A stretch of 64,000 nucleotides of DNA from Nocardia caishijiensis NBRC 108228 (GCF_001612825.1 NZ_BDBE01000027.1:81576-145575), one strand, 5' to 3'; positions 1 to 8,242 are shown, numbered from the stretch's first letter. The notes: a model not told the origin generated them from the letters alone. Program-made: numbers and translations.

Positions 1-251
1 ACCCCGTGCGGACGGTTCGCTGTGAACATTCCGTCATACCGTTCGACACCGTCGGGATACCACCCGGTCCAGGTGCCGTCCCTGTCACCGTCGATATAGC
101 TCCAGAATTCACGCGGCCCACCCACCGACCCGACCTCGACAAACCCGGTGAACGGCACACCCCGGTACGACAATCGCCCGGTCTCCCCATCGATCACCAC
201 CCCCGGATCATCGCGGTCGATCAGATAGTCATCGAAATCCGCCACAGCCAT
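1..251 (-). CDS. MORN-like repeat protein, partial (cut by left edge)
   Basis: Read on the minus strand from an ATG at 251, an open frame of 83 codons continues off the left edge of the window. After an acidic start it contains repeats of the MORN-variant/YwqK type, such as RLSYRGVPFTGF (residues 26-37) and WYPDGVERYDG (64-74). In known families such repeats occur in YwqK-like proteins, some of which act as immunity or antitoxin proteins; I cannot tell whether that applies here. No clear Shine-Dalgarno sequence precedes the ATG, and in-frame GTG (278) and TTG (302) codons are alternative starts. A terminator hairpin separates it from pntB upstream, so it is probably transcribed separately. 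Confidence 0.6.
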   Translation of the reverse strand, partial: MAVADFDDYLIDRDDPGVVIDGETGRLSYRGVPFTGFVEVGSVGGPREFWSYIDGDRDGTWTGWYPDGVERYDGMFTANRPHG

Positions 252-306
252 ACCCTGGCAGAAGTGCGTCGCGAACACTGCGACGAACCCGCTCGCCGAC
301 AACAGC

Positions 307-343
307 GAGAGGCCCCGCCGGTGCAATACCGGCGGGGCCTCTC
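307..343 (-). terminator. Hairpin terminator after pntB
   Basis: A perfect 16-bp inverted repeat (307-322 with 328-343) with a 5-base loop lies 18 bases beyond the pntB stop codon. The GC-rich stem fits an actinobacterial intrinsic terminator without a long U-tract. Confidence 0.8.
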
Positions 344-361
344 GTGTGTGAATCGCTTGTC

Positions 362-1798
362 TTACAGCGCCTTCAGTTCCTCGGTGACCGCACCGACGGA
401 CTTCTTGGCGTCGCCGAACAGCATGGAGGTGTGGTCGGCGTAGAACAGCGGGTTGTCGATGCCTGCGAAGCCGGAGTTCATCGAGCGCTTGAGCACGATG
501 ACGCTCTTGGCCTGGTCGACGTTGAGGACCGGCATGCCGTAGATCGGGCTGGACGGGTCCTCGCGGGCGGCGGGGTTGGTGACGTCGTTGGCGCCGATCA
601 CCAGGACCACATCGGTGCGGTTGAACTCACCGTTGATGTCGTCCATTTCCTTCATCGCGTCGTAGGAGACCTCGGCCTCGGCCAGCAGCACGTTCATGTG
701 CCCGGGCATCCGACCGGCGACGGGGTGGATCGCGTACTTGACCTCGACACCCTTGCCTTCCAGCAGCGACGCCATTTCCTTCACCGCGTGCTGCGCCTGG
801 GCCACGGCCATGCCGTAACCGGGCACCACGATGACCTGGTTGGCGTAGGCCATCTGGATCGCGGCATCGGCGGCGGAGGTCGCCTTGGCCGACTTGGCCT
901 CACCACCGCCCGCGGCGGCCGCGCCACCGCCACCACCGAACCCACCGGCGACGATCGCGGGGATCGACCGGTTCATGGCCTTGGCCATCAGGTTGGTGAG
1001 GATGGTGCCGGACGCGCCGACGATCATGCCCGCCACGATCATCGCGGTGTTGTTCAGCGCCAAGCCCGCGGCCGCGGCCGACAGACCGGTGAGGGCGTTG
1101 AGCAGCGAGATGACGACCGGCATATCGGCGCCACCGATCGGCAGCACCACCATCAGGCCGAGCACACCGGCCAGCACCAGCAGCGCGATCATCCAGAGTT
1201 GCGACACGCCACCGTCGTTGGCGCCCAGACCGATCACCACGGCACACACGATGGAGCCGAGCAGCAGCAGCAGGTTCAGCGGCTGCTGCAGCTTGCCGAT
1301 GCCGATCGGCTTGCCGGACAGGATTTCCTGCAGTTTCGCGAAGGCGATGATCGAGCCCCAGAAGGAGATCGAGCCGATCACCGCGGCGAACAGCGAGCCG
1401 ATGATGATGTGGATGTTCGGTTCGTCGTGCAGCGCGGAGAAGCCCGAGCTGTCGATGAATTCGGTCCACGCGATGAGCGCGACGGTGCCACCACCGACAC
1501 CGTTGAACGCCGCGACCAGCTGCGGCATCTCGGTCATCTTGGTGCGCACGGCGGGCGGAACACCCAGCGCCACACCGACGACCAGACCACCGGCGATCAG
1601 GATCCAGTTCAGCATCTCGGTGTGCCGGATCGAGATCAACGTGGCGACGACGGCCAATGCCATACCGACGGCGGCGATCTGGTTGCCGCGCACGGCGGTC
1701 TTGGGGCCGGTGAGCCCCATCAGGCCGTAGATGAACATGGAGAAGGCCACGATGTAGAGGCCGTTGACCAGGTAGGTCATATTGTCGACTGCGTGCAT
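362..1798 (-). CDS. pntB: NAD(P) transhydrogenase subunit beta
   Basis: This is the membrane and NADP(H)-binding subunit of proton-translocating transhydrogenase, which uses proton-motive force to reduce NADP+ with NADH. The 478-residue protein has about eight hydrophobic segments in its first half (beginning MTYLVNGLYIVAF), an Ala/Gly-rich linker near residues 290-310, and a C-terminal NADP-binding domain (VVPGYGMAVAQAQHAV, then VLVIGANDVTNPAARED and the end DAKKSVGAVTEEL), all typical of PntB. The ATG at 1798 overlaps the pntAB stop codon as TGATG, so the genes are translationally coupled; a GTG three bases upstream is possible. It is the last gene of pntAA-pntAB-pntB. Identity is secure. 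Confidence 0.95.
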   Translation of the reverse strand: MHAVDNMTYLVNGLYIVAFSMFIYGLMGLTGPKTAVRGNQIAAVGMALAVVATLISIRHTEMLNWILIAGGLVVGVALGVPPAVRTKMTEMPQLVAAFNGVGGGTVALIAWTEFIDSSGFSALHDEPNIHIIIGSLFAAVIGSISFWGSIIAFAKLQEILSGKPIGIGKLQQPLNLLLLLGSIVCAVVIGLGANDGGVSQLWMIALLVLAGVLGLMVVLPIGGADMPVVISLLNALTGLSAAAAGLALNNTAMIVAGMIVGASGTILTNLMAKAMNRSIPAIVAGGFGGGGGAAAAGGGEAKSAKATSAADAAIQMAYANQVIVVPGYGMAVAQAQHAVKEMASLLEGKGVEVKYAIHPVAGRMPGHMNVLLAEAEVSYDAMKEMDDINGEFNRTDVVLVIGANDVTNPAAREDPSSPIYGMPVLNVDQAKSVIVLKRSMNSGFAGIDNPLFYADHTSMLFGDAKKSVGAVTEELKAL

Positions 1799-2100
1799 CA
1801 CTCGGCCGCCTTCTTCTTACCCTTGAACATGCCGAGCATGCGGTCGGTGACCACGAAGCCACCGATGACGTTCAGCGTTCCGAACACCACGGCGACGAAC
1901 AGGATCACCTGCACCAGCAGGGAGGGGTCCTTCACATTGCCGAGCGTCACCAGCGCGCCGAGCACGACGATGCCGTGGATGGCGTTGGTGCCCGACATCA
2001 GCGGGGTGTGCAGGGTGTTGGGGACCTTCGAGATGACGGCGAATCCGACGAAGCCGGACAGCACGAGAATCGCGATGTTCGCGAGAAGTTCGGTGTACAT
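1798..2100 (-). CDS. pntAB: NAD(P) transhydrogenase subunit alpha part 2 (membrane)
   Basis: This 100-residue protein has three hydrophobic segments (about 4-24, 38-58 and 62-82) with the sequence ANIAILVLSGFVGFAVISKV, typical of the split membrane part of the transhydrogenase alpha subunit. It joins PntB in the proton channel. The split alpha arrangement (AA + AB + B) is usual in actinobacteria. It overlaps pntAA by one base and pntB by a few bases (TGATG at both junctions), consistent with a coupled operon and equal subunit synthesis. Confidence 0.93.
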   Translation of the reverse strand: MYTELLANIAILVLSGFVGFAVISKVPNTLHTPLMSGTNAIHGIVVLGALVTLGNVKDPSLLVQVILFVAVVFGTLNVIGGFVVTDRMLGMFKGKKKAAE

Positions 2101-3218
2101 CAGGCTTCCACCTCACGGGTGACACAAGAATCGGCCAGCACCTGATCATCGAAATCAGGCGCGAGCTTGCCGTCGACCAGCATCAGTTCCAGCAGCGCGG
2201 CGATGTTCTTGGAGTACAGCTCCGACGCGTGCTCGGGCATGGTGGCGGGCAGGTTCAGCGGCGAGGCGATGGTCACCTCGTGCTTGACGACGATCTCGCC
2301 CGGCTCGGTGAGCTCGCAGTTGCCGCCGGTCTCTCCGGCCAGGTCGACGATCACGCTGCCGGGCTTCATGCCCTCGACCGCGGCGGCCGTCACCAGACGC
2401 GGCGCCAGGCGACCCGGCACGAGCGCGGTCGTGATGACCACGTCGAAACCCTTGATGGCGTCTTCCAGCGCCTGCTGCTGCTTGGCCTTCTCCTCCTCGG
2501 TGAGCTCGCGGGCGTACCCACCCTCACCGGCGGCGTCGATGCCGAGATCGAGCCACTGCGCACCGACGGAACGCACCTGGTCGGCGACCTCGGGACGCAC
2601 GTCGTAACCGGTGGTGCGACCACCGAGACGCTTGGCGGTCGCCAGGGCCTGCAGGCCTGCCACGCCGACACCGAGCACGAGAACCGTCGCGGGCTTCACG
2701 GTGCCCGCCGCGGTGGTGAGCATCGGGAAGAACCGGGTCGACTCCGACGCGGCGAGCAGCACGGCCTTGTACCCGGCCACATTGGCCTGCGAGGACAGCG
2801 CGTCCATCACCTGCGCGCGCGAGATACGCGGGATGGCCTCGACCGCGAAAGCCTGCACACCGGCCGCCTTCAGCGCGCCGATCTGGTTCTCCGCGTTGCG
2901 GGGAGCGAGGAAACCGATCAGCGTCTGCCCCGACGACAGCTTGGCCACCTCGGCATCGCTGGGCGGAGCCACCTTCACCACGACATCGGCCGACCACGGA
3001 TCACCGATCGTCGCACCGGCCTCTACATAGGCAGCGTCGGGAATGAGCGCGCCGAGGCCCGCACCGGCTTCCACGATCACCTCGACACCCTGCTTGGACA
3101 GGGTGGGGATGATCTTGGGTACCAGGGCGACTCGCCGCTCACCCACGCCGGACTCGCGAACGACTCCGACACGCGCGCCGCGTGGCGAAACCTCGCCAAC
3201 GTTTTGCGTTGTCTCCAC
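2100..3218 (-). CDS. pntAA: NAD(P) transhydrogenase subunit alpha part 1 (NAD-binding)
   Basis: This is the soluble NAD(H)-binding domain of transhydrogenase, related to alanine dehydrogenase. The 372-residue protein shows VGVVRESGVGERRVALVP near residues 17-34, the RAQVMDALSSQANVAGYKAV segment, and the Rossmann signature VLVLGVGVAGLQALATAKRLG near 180. Start is a GTG at 3218 with AAGGAAG eight bases upstream. As first gene of the operon it supplies NADPH from NADH and the proton gradient, a plausible source for the fatty-acid genes elsewhere in the window. A 12-base motif also found before accD5 and accA3 lies about 60 bases upstream of its start. Confidence 0.95.
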   Translation of the reverse strand: METTQNVGEVSPRGARVGVVRESGVGERRVALVPKIIPTLSKQGVEVIVEAGAGLGALIPDAAYVEAGATIGDPWSADVVVKVAPPSDAEVAKLSSGQTLIGFLAPRNAENQIGALKAAGVQAFAVEAIPRISRAQVMDALSSQANVAGYKAVLLAASESTRFFPMLTTAAGTVKPATVLVLGVGVAGLQALATAKRLGGRTTGYDVRPEVADQVRSVGAQWLDLGIDAAGEGGYARELTEEEKAKQQQALEDAIKGFDVVITTALVPGRLAPRLVTAAAVEGMKPGSVIVDLAGETGGNCELTEPGEIVVKHEVTIASPLNLPATMPEHASELYSKNIAALLELMLVDGKLAPDFDDQVLADSCVTREVEA

Positions 3219-3275
3219 TAGTCAGACTTCCTTTTCGTGCTGGCTTCGAGCCTGGGAACAACGGTTCAGCCGACG

Positions 3276-3289
3276 TTACCGGTCAGTAA
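3276..3289 (-). promoter_or_regulatory. Putative operator TTAC-N6-GTAA upstream of pntAA
   Basis: On the minus strand this reads TTACTGACCGGTAA. The core TACTGACCGGTA is identical to the site before accD5 and differs by one base from that before accA3. TAC/GTA half-sites six bases apart suggest binding of a dimeric regulator. Confidence 0.5.
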
Positions 3290-3603
3290 GTTCAACTGAA
3301 ATCCTCGCAACTGTACTCGGCTCGCGGTGAGCCTAGCGGAGATGCCCGTCACAGCGGAGAACTGGACTCTTGACCATAAAACGGACAGAGCGGACCTGTT
3401 TCCGCAGCGACAGCCACTTTCTCGGCTCGCCGGGCGCCGGGTGGCGCCTGACTACACATTCGTAGCCGCAGGTAGGCAAGGACAAGAACGCACACGCAGG
3501 TCCGCTACTTACCTGGACGTGAGAGTGCGGGTAGGACGCTCGGCAACCCGACCCGACGTGATGTGTGTCATGCAAGGACTGTTGCGCGCCGACGGCCACA
3601 CCG

Positions 3604-3609
3604 TAGGGT
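3604..3609 (+). promoter_or_regulatory. -10 hexamer, leaderless promoter of HIT gene
   Basis: TAGGGT ends seven bases before the GTG at 3617; there is no Shine-Dalgarno sequence, which favours this GTG over the ATG at 3563. Confidence 0.5.
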
Positions 3610-3616
3610 GCACCGT

Positions 3617-4114
3617 GTGAACGACTGCGTCTTCTGTCGGATCGTGGCCGGTGCCGCGCCTGCGACCAAGGTCTACGAGGACGACGCGGTCTGCGCGTTC
3701 CTCGACATCCGGCCGATCACCCGGGGCCACACCCTCGTGATTCCCAAGACCCACGCCACCGAACTCGACGATCTCGATCCCGATCTCGGCGCACGGGTCT
3801 TCCGCGTCGGCCATCATCTGGCCCGTGCCCTGCGCCGCGGCGGGCTGGCCAGCGACGGCGCCAACCTCGCCATCAACGACGGCACCGCGGCCTTCCAGAC
3901 CGTCGGCCATGTGCACCTGCACGTGGTGCCGCGCAAGCACGGTGACAAACTCGGTTTCGCCAAGGGGTTCCTGCTGCGACGTCCGCACGAACCCACCTCG
4001 ACGGCGGCGGCGATCCGGGCGGGCCTCGACGCGCTCGACGCCGAGGCGAATACGCCGGGGCGGCAACCGGATCGGCCGGGCCCGTCGAGCGAAGCAGAAG
4101 GAGTACAGGGATGA
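3617..4114 (+). CDS. HIT family nucleotide hydrolase/transferase
   Basis: The 165-residue protein belongs to the histidine-triad superfamily, which cleaves nucleoside phosphoramidates or dinucleoside polyphosphates. The HIT motif HVHLHVVP is at residues 98-105 (His98, His100, His102), with an N-terminal CVFC pair at 4-7 and IRPITRGHTLVIPKTH near 31-46. About 45 residues beyond the triad are polar and probably disordered. The GTG start is chosen because the protein begins with the conserved NDCVFCRIV and because TAGGGT lies seven bases upstream. Its stop codon overlaps the start of the next gene (ATGA), so the two are coupled. The exact substrate is not known. Confidence 0.88.
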   Translation: MNDCVFCRIVAGAAPATKVYEDDAVCAFLDIRPITRGHTLVIPKTHATELDDLDPDLGARVFRVGHHLARALRRGGLASDGANLAINDGTAAFQTVGHVHLHVVPRKHGDKLGFAKGFLLRRPHEPTSTAAAIRAGLDALDAEANTPGRQPDRPGPSSEAEGVQG

Positions 4115-4953
4115 CCGAACCGACACCGCCGCGTGAGCAGCTCACCGACCTCCTCGCCCAGCAGTGGGAGGCCATCGCCGCGCTGGTCGCCGACCTCGAC
4201 GAAAAAGCTTGGCGCCGACCGTCGCCGCTGCCGGGCTGGACCCTGTTCGACGTGGTCGCCCACGTGATCGGCACCGAATCGTGGCTGCTCGGCCGCACCC
4301 CACCCGCCCATGATCCGTTGCGCCCCAAGACCGACGTGCGGACCCTGCCGCACGTGCGCAACGAAGTCGCCGTGCTCAACGAGATCTGGGTCGACCGGCT
4401 ACGTCCGCTGTCGGGCAAACGACTGCTCGCACTGTTCGACGAGGTCACCGAGCAGCGCCGGGCCGCTCTCGCCGCCATGACGGAGGAGGCGTGGGAGGCG
4501 CCGACGGTGTCACCGGTCGGGCAGGTGGCCTACGGCCGGTTCATGCGGGTCCGGCTGTTCGACTGCTGGATGCACGAACTCGACCTCGCCGACGGGATCG
4601 GCCGCAGCATCGATGAGGGCGGCGCGCGAGCGGAGGCGGCGTTCACCGAACTCACGCTCGGGCTCGGACGCGCGGTGGTGAAAGGCGCCAAGGCGCCGGA
4701 TGGTTCGCGGATCACGATCGATCTCACCGGTCCGGTCACCCGCCAGGTCCACCTGGCGGTGGAGGGCGGACGCGGTTCGGTACTCACCGCGGCCGACGGG
4801 GAACCGACAGCCGTGATCCGTCTGGATTCCGGTCTCTTCGCGCGTCTGCGCGGCGGGCGGCAGTCGGCGGCGACGCACCCGGGCAAGGTGGTCGTCGAAG
4901 GCGATGCCGCACTCGGCGACCGGCTCGTCCAGAATCTGGCCTTCACCATCTGA
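4111..4953 (+). CDS. Mycothiol-dependent maleylpyruvate isomerase family protein
   Basis: The 280-residue protein matches the actinobacterial DinB-like family represented by mycothiol-dependent maleylpyruvate isomerase. The N-terminal half carries the metal-binding four-helix domain: LPGWTLFDVVAHVIGTESWL near residues 36-55, supplying a conserved His, and FDCWMHELDLADGIG near 150-164 with HxxD. The C-terminal third is an SCP2-like module ending VEGDAALGDRLVQNLAFTI. Members use mycothiol as a thiol cofactor, but individual substrates are mostly unknown. It overlaps both neighbours (ATGA with the HIT gene, TGATG with the peptidase gene), so the three form one operon. Confidence 0.85.
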   Translation: MTEPTPPREQLTDLLAQQWEAIAALVADLDEKAWRRPSPLPGWTLFDVVAHVIGTESWLLGRTPPAHDPLRPKTDVRTLPHVRNEVAVLNEIWVDRLRPLSGKRLLALFDEVTEQRRAALAAMTEEAWEAPTVSPVGQVAYGRFMRVRLFDCWMHELDLADGIGRSIDEGGARAEAAFTELTLGLGRAVVKGAKAPDGSRITIDLTGPVTRQVHLAVEGGRGSVLTAADGEPTAVIRLDSGLFARLRGGRQSAATHPGKVVVEGDAALGDRLVQNLAFTI

Positions 4954-5624
4954 TGCGGTTGTTCCTGGCCTCCTATCGGTTCGGCGGCTTCGCCGAGCGG
5001 CTGGCCACGCTGGCGGGCGGCAAGGGCAGGGTCGCGGTGATCCCGAACGCGTGCGACGCCTGGCCCGCGGCGTGGTCGTCGGCCGTCGCCAGCGACATGG
5101 AACCCCTTCGCAGGCAAGGCTATTCGCCCGAGGTGCTGGATCTGCGCGACTACGTCGGGCAGCCCGCGCAGCTCGAGCGGCGGCTGCGCGAGTTCTCGAT
5201 GGTGTGGGTGCGTGGCGGGAACACCTTCGTGCTGCGCGCCCAATTCGCCCGCAGCGGAGCCGATTCCGTGCTGCCAGCACTACTGTCCGAGGACGCTGTG
5301 GCCTACGCGGGGTACAGCGCCGGTGCCTGCCTGCTCACACCCGATCTGCACGGACTCGAGACGGTGGACGACCCGGGCGAGGTCCTGCCCGCCACAGGGA
5401 CGGCGCCGCGCTGGGACGGGCTCGGGCTGGTGGATCGGCAGCTGGTCGTGCACCTGGACTCGGCGACCGATCCGGACGGCGAGTCGGCGAAAATGCTTGC
5501 GCGGTACGAGGAAGAAGGGGTGCCACACTGGGCGCTCACCGATGACGATGTCGTCGTGGTCGACGGTGAACGAACCGAGGTCTTGCGCGGGTCGTCCGGA
5601 AATGCGGCGTCCGGCCCGAGGTGA
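4953..5624 (+). CDS. Peptidase E (S51) / class I glutamine amidotransferase-like
   Basis: The 223-residue protein resembles peptidase E, the serine peptidase family S51 that removes N-terminal Asp from dipeptides. It has the strand-turn VWVRGGNTFVLRAQF near residues 87-101, the nucleophile elbow YAGYSAGACLL near 114-124 with the putative catalytic serine, and a later VHLDSATDPDG segment where family members place a histidine. It is the last gene of the coupled HIT-isomerase-peptidase set, with its ATG overlapping the upstream stop. It should be cytoplasmic since no signal peptide is present. Related amidotransferase-fold proteins with other functions exist, so substrate is tentative. Confidence 0.8.
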   Translation: MRLFLASYRFGGFAERLATLAGGKGRVAVIPNACDAWPAAWSSAVASDMEPLRRQGYSPEVLDLRDYVGQPAQLERRLREFSMVWVRGGNTFVLRAQFARSGADSVLPALLSEDAVAYAGYSAGACLLTPDLHGLETVDDPGEVLPATGTAPRWDGLGLVDRQLVVHLDSATDPDGESAKMLARYEEEGVPHWALTDDDVVVVDGERTEVLRGSSGNAASGPR

Positions 5625-5663
5625 CCAGTCCGCCCGGTCCGCGTCGTGCGGAATCGCGCGGGG

Positions 5664-6209
5664 TCAGCGTACCGAGTCCACGTCGGTCAAGGCGGTGTCC
5701 GTCGGGGCGCTCCGGCGGAACACGATCCAGCGCATCGCGCAGTACATGTACACGGCCTCGCATCCACCGGCCAGCAACCGCGCCACGTGGTACTGGAGAC
5801 CGAGCGCGGCGAGACCCGAGCCCACCCCCAGGATGAACGCCAGGTAGTTCACCACGACCACGACCACATACACCGCCGCCTGCTTGCCCATCGGGGCGTG
5901 CGAGTGGAAGTTGAAGGTGCGGTTGAGCAGAAAACTCAGACCGAACGCGACAATGTAGGCGCACGTGATCGACAACCACACGGGCAGCCCGAAACCGTCG
6001 TGCAGCAGGGTGAGCAGCAGCAGGTCGACGCCGAAGGTGAAGCTGTTGATCAGGGCGAAGCCGAGGAAGGTCGCGGGCACATAGCGATCGAGCCCCCACG
6101 GCAGCCGGGCGACGACACCCTCGCACCAGCGGGTGAACCGGTCGGCCGCCGAATCGGTGACACTCGCGTGCTGCTCCACTCGCCTCAGCGTGCCAGCGGC
6201 ACATGACAT
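5664..6209 (-). CDS. GtrA family membrane protein (first copy)
   Basis: This 181-residue protein has four predicted membrane segments and the GtrA signature ACAYIVAFGLSFLLNRTFNF in the middle, with LGFALINSFTFGVDLLLLTL before it. GtrA proteins are thought to help flip lipid-linked sugars across the cytoplasmic membrane for cell-wall glycan or teichoic acid decoration. No glycosyltransferase gene is adjacent. It converges on the peptidase operon across a 39-bp gap. A second GtrA paralogue lies at 16074-16616. The start could be slightly later, since no Shine-Dalgarno sequence is evident. Confidence 0.82.
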   Translation of the reverse strand: MSCAAGTLRRVEQHASVTDSAADRFTRWCEGVVARLPWGLDRYVPATFLGFALINSFTFGVDLLLLTLLHDGFGLPVWLSITCAYIVAFGLSFLLNRTFNFHSHAPMGKQAAVYVVVVVVNYLAFILGVGSGLAALGLQYHVARLLAGGCEAVYMYCAMRWIVFRRSAPTDTALTDVDSVR

Positions 6210-6240
6210 CGAGGTGAGCAGCGGGCAAACGTCCCGGACG

Positions 6241-6537
6241 TCAGCCGCCGACCGCCGCGACCCGCCCGCGCTCGAGCGCGGTCCACTCGGCGAGGCAGCG
6301 GCGGCGGGTGAATTCGTCGGCCTCGGCCAGCAGGGCGTCGCGCAGCACGACCGGGTCGGCGGCCCACGAGCTCGCGATCTCGGCGAGCGCGCGCAGATCG
6401 AACAGACCCGTCGACTCGAGCGCGGTCATCCATTCGTCGTGGTCGCCGGTGTACACGCGACGCATCGCGTCGGCCTCGAGCTCGGCACCGAGAAGGGCGC
6501 CGACCAGCTCGGCCCGGTCCCGAGGTTCCCTCATCAT
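6241..6537 (-). CDS. Hypothetical protein, 98 aa
   Basis: I do not recognise this protein. It begins MMREPRDRAELVGALLGAEL and is rich in Ala, Leu, Glu and Arg, with no membrane segment or cysteine motif, so it is probably a small helical cytoplasmic protein. The start at 6537 is supported by GGAGG five bases upstream; a longer frame reaching 6636 lacks this. It lies just upstream of the GtrA gene on the same strand with a 31-bp gap and may be co-transcribed with it. Confidence 0.6.
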   Translation of the reverse strand: MMREPRDRAELVGALLGAELEADAMRRVYTGDHDEWMTALESTGLFDLRALAEIASSWAADPVVLRDALLAEADEFTRRRCLAEWTALERGRVAAVGG

Positions 6538-6722
6538 CCGATCCTCCCTGCGAAAAACGGTGCGGCACAACGACATCGCGTACGCGATGCGCAGGCAACG
6601 GAACAAGAAACACACCGGGCGGCCCCGACAGATCACACCCTCCCCTGCATTGTGACCAGTCGGACGCCGTATACACCAACCGGCCGCGCCGAATCACAGT
6701 CATGCCCGCGCACCCTTGTTCG

Positions 6723-6744
6723 GACACACATCACATCTGGACGG
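6723..6744 (+). promoter_or_regulatory. 22-bp element shared with the pntAA/HIT intergenic region
   Basis: The first 12 bases, GACACACATCAC, and 19 of 22 overall match the reverse complement of 3548-3569. Both copies point toward the downstream gene (FAD oxidase here, pntAA there). Role unknown. Confidence 0.4.
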
Positions 6745-6746
6745 TT

Positions 6747-6807
6747 GATCACCACGCTCGGGTGGTGTTCGGCACTCCGACGATGCCGCCACCAGAGCGT
6801 GGTGATC
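6747..6807. repeat. 19-bp inverted repeat upstream of FAD oxidase
   Basis: Arms 6747-6765 and 6789-6807 match at 18 of 19 positions (GATCACCACGCTC is the perfect part), separated by 23 bases. It ends 38 bases before the oxidase start. It could be an operator, an RNA hairpin or a small mobile repeat. Confidence 0.6.
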
Positions 6808-6833
6808 GCATGATCGGGAGGGCGTCGGCGGGT

Positions 6834-6839
6834 TAGCGT
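6834..6839 (+). promoter_or_regulatory. -10 hexamer, leaderless promoter of FAD oxidase
   Basis: TAGCGT ends five bases before the ATG at 6845. Confidence 0.45.
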
Positions 6840-6844
6840 TAGGA

Positions 6845-8218
6845 ATGGATGATCGCCGGGTGGATGTGGATTCGCTGGTTTCGGAGGTTTCCGAGGGGGC
6901 CGTGGTCGTCGACGCCGAGGTGATGGAGGGGTATCGGCACGATTGGGCTCGTGATCCCGAAGCGGGGACACCGGTCGCGGTGGTGCGGGCGCGCGGTACC
7001 GCCGATGTGTCGGCCACGCTGCGGTGGGCGCACGCGCGGGGTGTGCCGGTGGTGCCGCGCGGGGCGGGGTCGGGGTTGTCGGGTGGCGCGACGGCGGTGG
7101 ACGGCGGGATCGTGCTGTCCACGGAGCTGATGCGCGGGATCAGCGTCGATCCGGTGACCCGGACGGCGGTGGTGCAGCCGGGCCTGCTCAACGCGGAGGT
7201 GAAGCGGGCCGTCGCGACGGAGGGGCTGTGGTACCCGCCGGACCCGTCGTCGTTCGAGATGTGCTCGATCGGCGGCAACGCGGCCACCAACGCGGGCGGA
7301 CTGTGCTGCGTGAAATACGGTGTCACCACCGATTACGTGCTCGGCATGGAGGTGGTGCTCGCCGACGGGACCGTGGTTCGCCTCGGCGGGCCACGACTCA
7401 AGGACTCGGCGGGGCTGTCGCTGACCAAACTGTTCGTCGGCAGCGAGGGCACGCTCGGTGTCATCACCGAGCTGACGCTGCGCCTGCTGCCAGCCCAGCC
7501 GCCGCAGGCGACCGTGGTCGCCGGTTTCGCCACACTCACCGCCGCCACCGACGCGATCCTCGCGATCACCTCGGCGCTGCGGCCCGCGATGCTCGAGTTC
7601 ATGGACACCGTCGCGATCAACGCCGTCGAGGACGAGATGCGGATGGGGCTGGACCGCACCGCCGCCGCGCTGCTCGTCGCCCGATCGGACGCACCGGGTG
7701 AGTTCGCGGCGCTGGAAGCGCGGACGATCGTCGGTCTGTGCGAAAAGGCCGGGGCGACAGAGGTTTTCCACACCTCCGATGCGGCGGAAGGAGAAGCCTT
7801 CACCGCCGCGCGGCGGTTCGCGATTCCGGCGGTGGAACGCATCGGTCCGCTGCTGCTCGAGGATGTGGGCGTGCCGTTGCCCCGACTCGGTGAGCTCATC
7901 ACCGGCGTCGCCGCCATCGGCGAACGCAACGATGTGCTCGTGTCCGTGATCGCGCACGCGGGTGACGGCAACACCCATCCGCTGATCGTGCACGACCCAA
8001 CCGATCCGGACAACACCGCCCGCGCCCACCGCGCCTTCGGCGAGATCATGGACCTGGCCATCACCCTCGGTGGCACCATCACCGGCGAACACGGGGTCGG
8101 CAGGCTCAAGAAGGCCTGGCTTCCCGACCAGGTCGGTCCGGAGGTGATGGCACTGACCCGCCGCATCAAGGACGCGCTCGACCCGACGGGCATCCTCAAC
8201 CCCGGCGCGGTCCTGTAG
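6845..8218 (+). CDS. FAD-binding oxidase, GlcD/D-lactate dehydrogenase type
   Basis: The 457-residue protein belongs to the vanillyl-alcohol-oxidase flavoprotein family that includes GlcD and D-2-hydroxyacid dehydrogenases. The FAD-binding PP-loop is GVPVVPRGAGSGLSGGATAV near residues 66-85, followed by SIGGNAATNAGGLCCVKYGV near 140-160 and GSEGTLGVITELTLRLLP near 200. The C-terminal cap contains HAGDGNTHPLIVHD near 378 and ends TGEHGVGRLKKAWLP...LNPGAVL, the metal and substrate-binding signature of the group. It probably oxidises a 2-hydroxy acid such as glycolate or D-lactate. It stands alone with its own leaderless promoter and a large inverted repeat upstream. Confidence 0.88.
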   Translation: MDDRRVDVDSLVSEVSEGAVVVDAEVMEGYRHDWARDPEAGTPVAVVRARGTADVSATLRWAHARGVPVVPRGAGSGLSGGATAVDGGIVLSTELMRGISVDPVTRTAVVQPGLLNAEVKRAVATEGLWYPPDPSSFEMCSIGGNAATNAGGLCCVKYGVTTDYVLGMEVVLADGTVVRLGGPRLKDSAGLSLTKLFVGSEGTLGVITELTLRLLPAQPPQATVVAGFATLTAATDAILAITSALRPAMLEFMDTVAINAVEDEMRMGLDRTAAALLVARSDAPGEFAALEARTIVGLCEKAGATEVFHTSDAAEGEAFTAARRFAIPAVERIGPLLLEDVGVPLPRLGELITGVAAIGERNDVLVSVIAHAGDGNTHPLIVHDPTDPDNTARAHRAFGEIMDLAITLGGTITGEHGVGRLKKAWLPDQVGPEVMALTRRIKDALDPTGILNPGAVL

Positions 8219-8242
8219 GAACATCCGCCGACCGCGACGGGT

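Larger units (their letters stand above)
3219..3616. other. 398-bp divergent intergenic region (pntAA / HIT)
   Basis: No convincing gene is present. The region holds the putative operator at 3276-3289, a 22-base element at 3548-3569 that recurs with 19 matches at 6723-6744, and the leaderless promoter of the HIT gene at 3604-3609. Short frames of 88-97 codons occur on both strands but have no recognisable family, and the plus-strand frame overlaps the HIT start. Confidence 0.6.

Noticed and set aside
344..2122. 592-codon plus-strand open frame opposite pntB/pntAB
   Set aside because: It is antisense to well-conserved transhydrogenase genes and is a by-product of GC-rich codon usage; the His/Asp/Arg-rich translation matches no family.
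3327..3620. Possible 97-codon gene upstream of the HIT gene
   Set aside because: It overlaps the HIT start and promoter, has no recognisable family and no convincing ribosome-binding site.
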